This document shows positions 10,162-21,171 of a stretch of DNA of 64,000 bases, in pieces. Origin of the DNA: Paraescarpia echinospica. Its lineage: Eukaryota; Annelida; Polychaeta; Sabellida; Siboglinidae. The position numbers and the translations under genes were made by a program. The notes beneath the pieces are model-generated. The model saw only the letters and a list, made by a program, of their open reading frames with translations, was not told where the DNA came from and ran no database searches. The DNA is taken from positions 7,221,690 through 7,285,689 of the forward strand of contig CM034544.1 of the NCBI GenBank assembly GCA_020002185.1, given 5' to 3'. Within the stretch, counting starts at the first letter, position 1. Each line of letters opens with the position of its first letter.

Positions 10162-12059
10162 ATGATTGACGGAAGTAAAGAGTTAAAGAAGAACAAAGAA
10201 ATGAGTGAGAATTATCATGAGAAATACAGAGAGAAGTGCAAGATGATTAAACGAATGTGTAAGGAAGACAAGAAGAAATATCTAGGGAAGAAATGCGAAA
10301 AGATAGAACTATGTATGAGAAGGAACGATAGTCGCAGAATGTTCGAGGAAATCAAGTCTATGACACAGTCGTTCAAACCTAGACTTAGCGTTATTAAAGA
10401 TGAAACGGGAATGACTCTGACAGAAAGCGATGACATACTTGAAAAATGGAAGCAATATTGTGAAAGCATGTTTAAGAAAGAAGAAACAGAAGAGGTAGAC
10501 ATGGATGAAGGCAGAGAGAGGACAGAACCAGAAGATGAACTTGAGCCATTGCGTTTGTAGGTGGATTGGGCAATAAAAAGTCTAAAAGACGGAAAATCAC
10601 CTGGCACTGACAACATCACTGCAGAGCTAGTAAGAGCAAGTGGCGAAGCAGGCGTGGATATCTATCACACATTAGACAAGAAAATATGGAGAAGTGGAAC
10701 ATGGCCCATGGACTGGAAACGAGCCATCCTTAAACCAAATTACTAATACCGAAAAAAGGTGACATACAAGAATGCTCAAACCACAGGACTATATCCCTCA
10801 TCAGCCATGCGAGCAAAATTATGCTAAAAATCATAATGAAGAGAATCACAACACAATTAGAATGTGAAGTCAACAGAACACAAGCTGGTTTCCGGACTGT
10901 AAGAGGAACAAGAGATCACATTTTCAACCTGAAGATGTTAATTCAGAAATGTAGAGAATTCAACCATGACCTTAGGATCTGTTTCATAGATTATTCAAAA
11001 GCTTTTGATAATGTTAGTCATCAACAACTCTGGAAAACCTTGATACGCATGGGATTTGACCAGAAAATTACATCACTTATCCAAAATTTATATGTTGGAC
11101 AGCAGTCTGCAGTGAGATTAGAGTGTGGTACCACATATTGGTTCCCAGTCGGCAAGGGAGTGAGGCAGGGGTGCATTTTGTCCCCCCACCTATTCAGTCT
11201 ATACACAGAGAATATCATGAGACAAGTCGAGACTGACACGAGAAGCAAGTTTTTTAATGGACTGAAAGTGAATGGACAGGAGATATATGAATTGAGATAT
11301 GCCGATGACACATCGTTAATATCCGATACAAAAGAGGGATTGGATAAACTGATAACTACTGTTAAAGAGCACAGCGAGATGAAAGGATTGAAACTAAACG
11401 TAAAGAAGACTAAGATTATGGATGTGAAGGGATGTCGAGAACCACCATAAGTCACAGTAGATGGCGAGGAAATAGAACGAGTGGAACGTTTTGAATATAT
11501 GGGGTCACTGATCGAAGCGGATGGAGATGGGACGAAAGAGGTCAAGCGGAGGGTGGCAATGGCGAGTAAAAAGTTGACGGAGATGAAGAAGCTGTGGAAA
11601 GCAACGAACACAGATATGAAACTACGAATTGTCCGAGTCTGCATATTTCCAACGGCTACATATGGATGCGAAACCTGGACTCTTAATAAGAACATTACTA
11701 AACGTATAAATGCATTTGACAACAAGTGTTATAGAAATATATTACGAATTTCGTGGACTGAACGCAAAACTAACGAATCCATCTCAGATGAGCTTGGTGT
11801 TATACCCGGGACTTTATTGAACTTTGTAAAGAAACAGAAACTAAGTTATTTCGGCCATGTGAAACGGCATACATCTCTAGAGAGACTAATAATGGAAGGA
11901 AAAGTGGAAGGCAGAAGAAGCAGAGAAAGACCTAGGAGACAATGGGGGAAGGACATAGAGGAATGGAGTGGAGCCGACGTCTGGCGAGTGGGGAGACTGG
12001 CAAACGAAAGAGCTGTCTATAGACAATCCATCAAGACTGCAACGTCCGGAAATGGATAA
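10162..12059 (+). pseudogene. RTE reverse transcriptase and C-terminal domain
   Basis: Linker (lysine-rich, 10162-10560), a stop at 10558, then IKSLKDGKSPGTDNITAEL. A frameshift near 10740 follows, where PKKGDIQECSNHR resumes in the next frame. The RT core runs 10821-11450 with FIDYSKAFDNVSH, GKGVRQGCILSP and an intact LRYADDTSL. A stop at 11448 separates it from the C-terminal segment 11481-12059 (FEYMGSLIEADGDG, YGCETWTLN, LRISWTERKTNESI, FGHVKRHT, WGKDIEEW). The catalytic residues survive, but the reading frame does not. Confidence 0.88.
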
Positions 12060-12142
12060 GCAACCCCAAGAAACTTACGTAATTGTACTATTTGTATTGC
12101 TATTAGTAGAGAACAATACGGTGATCAGTTAATTTATATCCA

Positions 12143-12378
12143 GCTAGGAAAAACATTTCGGTCTTGGTAAGAGTTTGAAAGTGCCCTTGTCATCTACCAG
12201 CAAGAAAAATTGGTCCAATACACAAAAACAGGTTCGCGAACTGTTGTACAGGCGAACAAACGCATCAAAGATGAACAACATTTGTATGCTGAACATCTGC
12301 AATATGCATACGTCACGTTTGGCAGCAAACACTTCGGCAAACCACGACTTTCTGGGCATGGTGTCCGACCACAACAGA
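12143..12378 (+). pseudogene. Possible exon remnant resembling FAR1/ZSWIM-type N-terminal domain
   Basis: After TTTATATCCAG (12132-12142) a frame reads FRSW, a stop, EFESALVIYQQEKLVQYTK and then SRTVVQANKRIKDEQHLY, ending at HGVRPQQK next to a GTAAGA donor-like site. The pattern (Phe-x-Ser-Trp, a Tyr-Gln pair, then a Gly-x-Arg-Pro-x-Gln end) recalls the N-terminal region of SWIM-zinc-finger or FAR1-like transposase-derived proteins. The assignment rests on memory of family style only. The TAA in place of an expected sense codon makes it a likely pseudo-exon. Confidence 0.35.
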
Positions 12379-12479
12379 AGTAAGAATTTTTCGTGCAAGT
12401 TTTATGGGTCATTATTTTACTACTGCATCGCTTGCAATATTTTATTTAATAGTTTTATGAGTAATTAAATTATGAAATG

Positions 12480-13200
12480 TGAAAGATGTTCTAACACAGA
12501 AACATTGTAAATAAAAAATGTTTCGATGTGTTTGTGTGTGCTTGCGTGCGTGCGTGTCTAGGAAATGTTCTGTGACATGTATCTTTGCCAGATGGTTAAA
12601 AATTCAATCATCAAAAGATGTTAAATTATTGTTAATAGTGTGTTAAAAAGATGTGGCAGGATCTCAGTTGTAATTAGTTTAGACAAGTATATTATAGTAC
12701 GTCCCGTGTTAATGATTTTAATACAATCAATCATTGATGCTTCCTACATAGATATTTCCCCCTTTCAAAGGTCATAAGTGGAAAACGTTTTAGTGCGTTA
12801 AATAAGTTGTGTATGCTTGTGACGGACGTTGCCAGGATTTAGTGTGTTCTGCATCACTATGTTCCATGTGTTGATATCTAGGCAAGCATGTTGTGTATTA
12901 TTATGTACCATCTGTATATAATATGATTTTTGTATTAATATGTTGAAGTCGAGATTTCATGTAATATGTTTGTCAGAATATATGTTGTGAAAGGAGTTAG
13001 TTTTTAATAATTAGGCAAGGGTGATGTATATTAGTATAGTATGTGTGTTACTATTTAGGCCAGTGTTGAAATACCGGGGTATATATGTTCATAAGTTAAT
13101 AAAAACTGTTCTATTGATTTTGGACTGCATAATCGCGTTGTGTAAATAATATATTGGAATATATAACAGTATAATAACTAAGAGCGGTAACAATAATCGG
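12480..13200. other. AT-rich non-coding stretch
   Basis: Short TG/CG-rich run at 12530-12560; otherwise nothing recognised. Confidence 0.5.
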
Positions 13201-13204
13201 TTGG

Positions 13205-13300
13205 CTATGCGAGCTCTGCGAATAAGAAGTGGAATCTAATTCGCAGAGCTAGGCTCTACTATGTACGCCTAGCTGCGCAAACGGCAGAGCCTGCTATACA
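13205..13300. repeat. Second GCTCTGCGAAT palindrome
   Basis: The arms AGCTCTGCGAATAAGA and TCTAATTCGCAGAGCT at 13212-13250 form an imperfect hairpin homologous to the one at 8404-8440. The two bracket the RTE element. GGCAGAGCC near 13280 parallels GCGCAGAGCC near 8472. Confidence 0.7.
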
Positions 13301-14995
13301 CACGACCAATATCAAGTTGTTTTATTTTGCACTCGCCCAGCCGTCGGACATGTAATCTCAATTAAGATTCTAATGGTCTACATCAACTATCTGTATACTA
13401 TGTTCGTATCTTGCGGTGCCAGTGTGGATAATTCAGGCCTGTTAAAATGTTGAGCTGATACCATTAGACTTGTGCATAGGTAGCGAGACACAATCCGCTA
13501 AGACAAAGAGTCCGCTTGAGGGGATTAAAAAAGGAACATTCCCCCGTCTTCCGATTTCGTGTCCGGCAGTATACTTGCAATTGTTAGGGTTAACAACTAC
13601 GATGTTATAATATACAACATATTACGATGTTATAATGCATAAATCATCAATAAAAACTTTGATATTTTATTAAGTAACTGTGCTTTAATTCTTAACAGTT
13701 TACAGGAAACACAATATTGTATGGCCTCTTTGCAGAACACTTCCTTGTACCCGCGCTCGCAAATTTATTTGATATTTATGTCATCAAGGTAATAATGTAT
13801 TCTCATATAGGTGTAAGAAGAAATAGCTGCACCAGGGGTAAAATGTAAAGCGCATACAGAGGTTATTAGGACTGGATACTGCGCTTCATAAAACAAATCT
13901 TCTAATACAGAAAAAGCTTGTATGAAAGCTACGTTCAGGGTTTTTCGTTTGGTATACGATATACATGTCGATATACATATCTTCTATGTCTGATCACATG
14001 TGAGATTGTTGGTATATTCGGCAATAATTTAAGTTAATATATATTAAATGTTGGTTGAAACATATTATTATAGAGCAAACAAATCAAAACAAGACATTAG
14101 TCAAAATCAAGTCATGCGTACAACTCATGAAGGTGGTAATTGTATGTAATGGCATAATAAAACAAAACACGTGTATGGAAAGGATCGAGTAAATGTGAAG
14201 TTATAAACTTACAAAAGCCCCAAGTACCACCACTAGTAATCCTTTATGTAAACCCTGCTCTGTCCTTGGCCCAGAAATGTCTACAACTCCACGTATGTGT
14301 ATGTTGTGCAGGGCCTGTCACGGCGTTGATCAGCAGAATGTAACGAACCAACGTGGCTAAGACGATAATGATTACTTATTAGAGGAAAGTTGTAGGCGTT
14401 TAACAGAAACTCCACATTCACAGTTACATACAGGCAAACAGGTGGATGTCATTATCCTGGGTCAGCTTAGGGCACTCGGGTGTGGTACGAGAGTGTTAAT
14501 TTGTTCCCCGTGTCAACATAGCGGAACCGGTGTTTGACTAATAGGGATGGTAGCGAATTTCTAGAACGGAAGTTCACCGCCATTGGACCCTTTCCTGGAT
14601 TTCAGAGTTTTCCGGAAACATGTAATTATGCAAATGCATGCAGCCATGGTCCATCTCCGTCCCCACTGTATGACGGCACACTGTTGCAGTTACGTGTACG
14701 GTTCCTTTCATCAGGGGGTCTATTTTGAGTGGAATACGTCAATATCCACGCGGTGGCTACGTGACTGTCGGCCTTAATTTACAAACACAGTGAGCAGCAT
14801 CACATGGTATTCATACAGTGAATTTCACTGGTTGGTGGATCCACTCTACATACCCCGCAAACCCATAAAAGGTGTCTAATACTGAGCTTCGGGCGCATTT
14901 GATCATAGCCTCGATTATCCAGGCGCCGTGAACTGGCAGCATTCGCTTGGCCCAACATTACGGCCTGGATTATTAAGCTCCAGTCAGCTAATAAA
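13301..14995. other. Non-coding stretch with a short dispersed repeat
   Basis: 13845-13900 contains AGGACTGGATACTGCGC, the reverse complement of a segment at 20915-20935 (GCGCAGTATCCAGTCCT), so a small dispersed repeat has one copy on each strand. Nothing else is recognised. Confidence 0.5.
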
Positions 14996-14999
14996 AACA

Positions 15000-15400
15000 G
15001 GTTCCCAGAACGTTCCCAGAACGTTAGTTTTACGTTACGATAACGTTAGTGATAACGTTCGGAGAACGTTTTTTTTAAAAGTTTTCTTAACGTTCCGAGA
15101 ACGTTACAAATAACGTTATTGCGTAACGTTAGCAGAACGTTTTTTTTTTAAAGTTTTCTTAACGTTCCGAGAACGTTACAAATAACGTTATTGAATAACG
15201 TTAGCAGAACGTTTTTGCCTAACGTTAGCAGAAAGGTTTTTTTGGAAAGTTTTCTTAACGTTCCAAGAACGTTACAGATAACGTTATTGCGTAACGTTAG
15301 CAAAACGAGAACGTTATAAATAACGTTATTACCTAACGTTAGCAGAACGTTTTTGCCTAACGTTAGCAGAACGTGTTTGCCTAATGTTAACAGAACGATA
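15000..15400. repeat. AACGTT-rich palindromic repeat array
   Basis: Irregular tandem units built on the palindrome AACGTT, with recurrent GTTAGCAGAACG, TTCCGAGAACG and ACAAATAACG. Spacing is roughly 80-110 bp. A second cluster of the same type is at 27050-27612. Confidence 0.85.
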
Positions 15401-15639
15401 AAACAAAACTTCATTACTTTTATTTACACATGGTAGTCACAAAACTGAATCTTCCTCGTCATCATCTTCAACCTGGTGGACCTGTGTGACTGCCGGCATC
15501 TGTTGAATATAAAAATGTATTCTAAATATCAATATGAATCAAACACTATTTATTTTGTGGAATGTAAAGGCCTTTTGTAAAGAATGTGTTTGATGACATA
15601 TTGTTGAACAACTAGCTGAGAAACCCACGTTGCCTGGGG
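15401..15639. other. Short non-coding stretch
   Basis: Nothing recognised. Confidence 0.4.
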
Positions 15640-16110
15640 AAAAAAAGGCTGTTGCTTGCACTGAAACTCTTGCAATTGTGACACCCCGAGACCCCACCGC
15701 TCCTAGACGAATTTTGAAGAAAAAAATCAAAATGTACGATCGAACCACCTCAATGGATATACATCGCACACAAAATTTCAGTCCCATACATGCAGAACTG
15801 ATGGAGATAAGTGCCATTTAAAAATAGTGATCTCCCAAGTTCCCCACCACCGAGAAGAATTTTTTTAAATCTAAATCTATAAACCACCACAATGGGCCCC
15901 ATTAGATCGCACAAAATTTCAGCCACATACATGCAAAACGGGTGGACAAAACTGCAATTTTAATATTGTGATCCCCAAAATCCCGACCCCCCAAACAAAT
16001 TTCGAAAAAATCTAAATCTACAAACAACCCTAATGGGTCTTCTAGATCACACACAATATTTCAACCCCATACATGCAAACGGTGATAACGGTCTACAGAC
16101 AGACATGTCA
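15640..16110. repeat. Three diverged tandem copies of a ~145-bp unit
   Basis: Copies at about 15665-15820, 15821-15965 and 15966-16110 share a GATC-CC block, AAATCTAAATCTA, an AATGGG or AATGGAT block, and CATACATGCA. The array runs directly into the CAGA/GACG microsatellite, as in some element 3' ends. Confidence 0.7.
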
Positions 16111-16215
16111 CAGACAGACAGACATACAGACAGACGGACGGACGGGCGGCTGGGCGGGCAGGCGGGCAGGCAGACAGGCAGACTGACAGGCGGACAGACA
16201 GACAGATACAGAGAA
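16100..16215. repeat. CAGA/GGCG tetranucleotide-type microsatellite
   Basis: Interrupted GACA, GACG and GGCG units, purine-rich on the plus strand. Open frames through it are artefacts. Confidence 0.9.
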
Positions 16216-16219
16216 CCAT

Positions 16220-18400
16220 ACTGTTTTACAAAATTGATTTTTTGCACAACAAAACACAATGTATATGTATGTATTTGTTGCAATAATTTATTTGTATATA
16301 TTTTTTGCAATAACATGAATCTAGTTATTATTTTGCATCAGAGACAGGTGTTATTTTATATAAAAAAGAACATAGTGTATTAATATGGCTTTCTCCAGTA
16401 ACATTAATCGTGTATTAATTATAACCACTAGGAGAGAGTCATATTGATTTCATGGGAATCCACAAATTTATATCTATGGCCTACCACAGGATGGCAAATT
16501 CAATAGAAACTATATCTTATTATGCCATCAAGGACAAGGGGCATTTCATTTAGGAAAGAAATTACTAAGAGCGAGTCTGGTCAAATGCCTTGTTGGCCTT
16601 TCTCCCTCCTCTGTGAGGTGCAAACTTGAACGTTTCTGCGATCACTTCTTCAATTTCATTAACTTTTGAAATTTTGTCGCCAGTATTCACTCCTCCCAAG
16701 GAGCTCAAGTAGAGAACATTAGGATAAATCAAGACCAACAATTAAAGTCATGTTTCAAAACAACTTGCTATGAACACCTTGAGAAAATGTATATCCACTG
16801 ATATGTTGCATATCAAAACTTTGTATTGATACAATTGGCGTTTTGTTGATTGTTGTCAAACTACACACTTTTTTTACATTTATCTTTAAACATACATGTA
16901 GCAATATGTTTGATTCACTAAGGGCTTTTCCATTTAAACAGTTGAGGGAGTGGTCATGAACTTGTTTTGGCCCCACTACCCACACATATTGAACTACTTA
17001 AACACCCCCTTCCCACACATCTCCATATAATTTCTGCCACGTACATGTACCTTGAGAAAATGCCCCCTCCTGCATTTTAATTACTTTTCAAATACCGATG
17101 CCTCATATTTACCCCACCCACAAAAACATTACTGATACCCCTACCACACACAATTTGAAGGTCATTTTATTTTACCTGGTAAGTTGTAACGCACTAAAAA
17201 AATTCAGGTCCCCACACTAATTTTGTTAATGCAAAGGACACACTTGGCTGGCTGTGTCCACTACTACTGGTTTCTCAGACGGTGGATTACCATCTGTCAC
17301 TGTCCAAGGGTCAATAGAGACCATTCTACCTAATGCAATTAAGCACTGGTCAACATGCTTTGTGGAATCTATTTGCTCAATATTTGTTTTCCAATCAATT
17401 GTCTTTGTTTAGTTCTGTCCTCAGGGCTGGGTCCAATTACACAAAATCAATTACAATTACTTTTCATTTGTCATTGCAATTACAGATGTGTTAATGGGAC
17501 CTACATTTTTATTGGTTAGTGAGTATTAACTAGTTTAACCTATTCAACATATACAAAAGTCTATGGAGTTATGTCTTTAATCTAATTAAGTCCTGGTGTC
17601 ACAAAGTCATAATGTCAATCCTGTAGTAGACATTACCATTAGTGTAATGGAGACAAGAGAACGGCAGTGGACAATTTTAAAGGTGTGAGTGTAGATGACA
17701 GTGAAACTAACAGCTGCAGCACTGTCAGTGTAGCCATAACACCACTGCTGTCCCAGAGACCCATTAGGGAAGTACCCCATGTTTGGGACTTGGAGTCCAA
17801 TTAAGGTGATTAACTGACCAGATGGAAACTTGTGTTGTCTCTTTGTAGTAAACAGGGATTATTAACAGGTAAATTTACCCCTTTGGGAGACATCTACACT
17901 GGATAATATAGTTTTGTTTACGTTACTTAGTATATATTAAGAGTCTCTCTGTATCTTACTGATTGTTATAATAATAGTGTTATGTAATATTTAATTGCAC
18001 ATCAGTCTTGTGAACTTAGTAGTTTACACTATTATTATCATCCAAATGTGTGACTAAATTAGAGTAGGAAGACAACATTGGATCAACCAGGTAATCTGTC
18101 CCACAACATTGGTATAGCAGAGTCACCACCATAGGAATAGAAAAAGACCATAGAAAACAAAAGAAATAAGGAGTACAGGTGAATACGACGAGATGGTTTC
18201 TACAACATGTTTCTACAGACCCACTCTTCCCGGTCACTTCTACTCGGTGTTAGCGAGTCACTCAACTGGAATTGGAAATACTAGTCTAGTTTTCGATGCT
18301 CAGTAAACCGGTATAATATATTTCGGCCAACTATTTGTTTATAGCCTATAATATAGGCCACAGTATTACTCGTATATAATATAGGCTCTCGTGAATCCGG
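16220..18400. other. AT-rich non-coding stretch
   Basis: No gene found. 17425-17500 has a TTACAATTAC-type low-complexity motif of the kind also seen at 32900-33090. Confidence 0.5.
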
Positions 18401-18404
18401 ACCC

Positions 18405-18700
18405 ACCTCGATTTCGCCGTGATAACTTGAGTTTTGTCTAAATTTGATACTTCAGAGCGTTATTTCCATCATTCAACATCATCCCAGTCATGTTTATATT
18501 ACGAAAATATTGTGTCTTAGACTTAGCGGATTTTTGAAACCCAAATAACGACCCGGTTTGCACTATTCTGCACCGCTGCGGTCGTGCGTTACCGCACCGC
18601 GCTCATAAAATGAGCGATATAGTGGCGTATGGTGATGCAAATCGGGGCACTATTTACGCCTCAAAAGTGCAATAAGACGCAATATTCTTAAACGTAGATA
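18405..18700. repeat. Dispersed repeat, copy 1
   Basis: Shares with 31690-31830, on the same strand, the ordered landmarks TAACTT, TTGTCTAAATTTGATACTTC (TTGTCTAAATGTGATACCTC in the other copy), AGAG-GTTA, CATCCCAG-type and a final ATATTACG/ACGTTATAC. Similarity is moderate and the type of element is unknown. Confidence 0.55.
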
Positions 18701-19440
18701 TGCGTGGGATAAGGTTGAATAATTGAACTAACGCACTGGTGTATCAAAGTTAGGCAACTCTCAAGTTACAATGGCGAAATCGCATTTCCTAAGTAGTTCT
18801 TGCGTCGCGCAATTCCGTGACAATGCGATATCACTGAACGAATTAAGTCTCAGATTCAGTTAGAACAGCAACGATATAAATATATAGGTAGCATAGTACA
18901 TACCGCTCAATTCAAACGGCGTGTTCCATTCGTTTCCCTTTCACAAATGCCTTCGTCTTCCAGACCTGATTATCGGTATTTTGGGCGTTGAACATATGGC
19001 ATATAGCATGTACACAGCAGCCCAGCGCCTTAGCGTCTATGAAAAATTAGCTGCCAACAATAATGTGGTTGCAGATTGGTATGTGGCTGGTCAGTGCTAA
19101 AACGATGCCCTTGGCTAGACGAATGACGGAACCACTTTATTAGTGCCACTGCTGTGGCCTTCATCTCGCCAATACTCGCCTGTGCCTGATTCTAATTTTA
19201 GAGATAAACCAGTCTAAGTTGTGTTGTGTATATAAATCTGGTTTGATTTGGTTTTAAAACTGCAAATGTGAAATACATAGGCCTACACACCACAAGTTAT
19301 GACATTGTTGGATTGGAACAAAAAATAGCATTGTCACCAATGAACGAATATCCCGTTTATACGTCAGCAAACGTGCCCAGCATGTGGACTACTTCTTTCT
19401 TAATTTATGTATATAGATTACATGAAGATTTGCAGATACA
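18701..19440. other. Non-coding stretch
   Basis: Nothing recognised. Confidence 0.45.
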
Positions 19441-19454
19441 GCGCCCCCCCCCCC

Positions 19455-19509
<55 letters not shown>

Positions 19510-19517
19510 TATATGTG
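19441..19517. repeat. Poly-C followed by AT microsatellite
   Basis: CCCCCCCCCC then alternating AT units with GTAT and CATAT interruptions. Confidence 0.95.
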
Positions 19518-20400
19518 TATAATAAAGAAATTATTGTAATTGCTTAATGACATCGTCAATAAGTTATTGGTCCTCCGTAATTTTAAAGACAACAATGTCG
19601 GCCCGGCAACTGGTTTTGGTTAGTTAGAGTTCAGATGTTAAACAAATAGTACATACCACTTGACAAGTTAAACAAATGAGTGCACTTTTTATTAAATTGA
19701 CTATGGGTAATTGTCATAAATTATTCACACATTACCTACTTTGGCGATTAAAGAAGATAACAGTTATGGATATGTTTTATAATATAAATATTGTTTTAGC
19801 CGAAATGTATATTGTAGTACGAATACACTATGTTGTAAAAAGAAATATGTTTATGAGAACAACAGCGAGAGTATAAGTACTTTTTGAATGGTATACATAA
19901 ATATTATATGTTGTTGTACAAAAGTGAACCGAATCATTCTCCCTCCAAAATATAATATTTCGATTGAAAATCCCCACCCATATTTTCCATAATTCCCCGC
20001 GAAGTATTAACCATTTCCTGACGAATCCCATTTGAAAGTTACACTGGCGCGCCTGCGCATATGTTACTTGCGTGTGATGGACGTGATCTTTATTTCGCGG
20101 GGGACGTTGTGTCAATGGTTGGTGGATGCAATAGATGCAGTTTTTAAACCTAGGGTTCGTAGATAAACTCTAGGGTTTCGTTTTTTGACCCAGTGGACCA
20201 ATCGATACGAAACCAACGCCAGTGGCTAGAATTCGTTTCTTGTGTGAACAAAATTACCTTATTGTTTGTACAAGGTTTCTGTCGGGACAGTTTTCAATTT
20301 GACTGATTAGCAGATTTTGCGCTGGTTTTAACATGGTATTGATGATACACTCAGTGTTTACAAGGGTGAAACATGTTTATCGATCATGTAGTGTTTGGAT
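19518..20400. other. Non-coding stretch
   Basis: Nothing recognised. Confidence 0.45.
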
Positions 20401-20469
20401 TATTATCATCATAATAATCTGACCTTCATTTCATCTTCTTCGTTGTCGTCTTCATCTGAATCATTATAA

Positions 20470-20765
20470 TCTTCATATGCATCACCGTTATCGATCTCTT
20501 CTTCATGTTCATTGTCAACACCATCAACCATCATCACCATTCTACATCATCATCACCGTTATCGATCTCTTCTTCATGTTCATTGTCAATACCATCAATC
20601 ATCATCACCATTCTACATCATCATCACCGTTATCGATCTCTACTTCATGTTCATTGTCAATGCCATCAATCATCATCACCATTCTACATCATCATCACAG
20701 TCATCGATCTCTTCTTCATGTTCATTGTCAATGCCATCAATCATCATCACCATTCTACATCATCA
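20470..20765. repeat. 71-bp minisatellite, about 4 copies
   Basis: The landmark ATCGATCTCT recurs at a 71-bp spacing (near 20490, 20561, 20632 and 20704), with CAT-rich filler between. Because 71 is not a multiple of three, all three plus frames stay open through rotation; the resulting overlapping open frames are not genes. Confidence 0.92.
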
Positions 20766-20811
20766 CCATCCTAATTATTGATAATCATGATTTTCATCAC
20801 CTTATTCGTCT

Positions 20812-20875
20812 TTGTGTGTGCGTATGCGCGCGCGCGTGTGTGCTCGCGTGTATGTGGGTGTGTGTTTGAGTGTAT
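20812..20875. repeat. GT/GC dinucleotide microsatellite
   Basis: Interrupted GTGTGTG and CGCGCG runs. Confidence 0.9.
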
Positions 20876-20889
20876 AATCATGTACCTAT

Positions 20890-20945
20890 AAAAAAAGTAA
20901 GTTCTTATATAGCGCAGTATCCAGTCCTCAGGATTTTACACTTTA
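20890..20945. repeat. Short dispersed repeat, inverted relative to 13845-13900
   Basis: Contains TATAGCGCAGTATCCAGTCC, the complement of the 13.87-kb copy. It lies just upstream of the Gypsy target site. Confidence 0.55.
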
Positions 20946-20974
20946 CTCCCAGGCAGACCTGTTCAATCGAACAC

Positions 20975-21155
20975 TGTTATAATCGGACATTCTGTAGTCG
21001 TTACATCGGGTATAATCTATTCTGTGTATACGGCGCGCTGTTGCTCGCTTTGTGTGTGTAGTTGGTTTCCGCCGCAGGCGTGGTTCTTCGTTCATAATAA
21101 AAGGTTTATAATACTTACTACTCTCTAGTTATACATTAATAGTCAAGTTACAACA
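20975..21155 (+). repeat. Gypsy-1 5' LTR
   Basis: 181 bp, TG...CA ends, with an AATAAAAGG polyadenylation-like signal near 21096. Identical to the 3' LTR. Confidence 0.95.
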
Positions 21156-21157
21156 GC

Positions 21158-21170
21158 TGGCGACGAGGAT
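21158..21170 (+). promoter_or_regulatory. Gypsy-1 putative tRNA primer-binding site
   Basis: TGGCGACGAGGAT begins 2 nt after the LTR end. It starts TGG as expected for the complement of a tRNA CCA end. The tRNA was not identified. Confidence 0.6.
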
Positions 21171-21171
21171 A

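Larger units (their letters stand above)
8936..12125 (+). mobile_element. RTE-type non-LTR retrotransposon, nearly complete but inactivated
   Basis: A single polyprotein with an N-terminal AP-type endonuclease, a linker, a reverse transcriptase and a C-terminal domain, in the order and wording of RTE/BovB elements (VGKGVRQGCILSPHLF, YGCETWTLNK, SYFGHVKR). In-frame stops occur at 9838 (TGA), 10132 (TAA), 10558 (TAG) and 11448 (TAA), with one frameshift near 10735-10750. The rest is well conserved, so the copy is not very old. The 5' limit is uncertain; 8936-9132 may be its leader. Confidence 0.9.

Noticed and set aside
16033..16383. Open frames with Arg/Gly/Gln-rich repeats on both strands
   Set aside because: They read through the CAGA/GGCG microsatellite.
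20130..20185. CTAGGGTT motifs resembling plant-type telomere repeats
   Set aside because: Only two degenerate, non-tandem occurrences.
20477..20869. Three overlapping His/Ser-rich open frames
   Set aside because: All three frames read the same 71-bp repeat; rotation of frame explains them.
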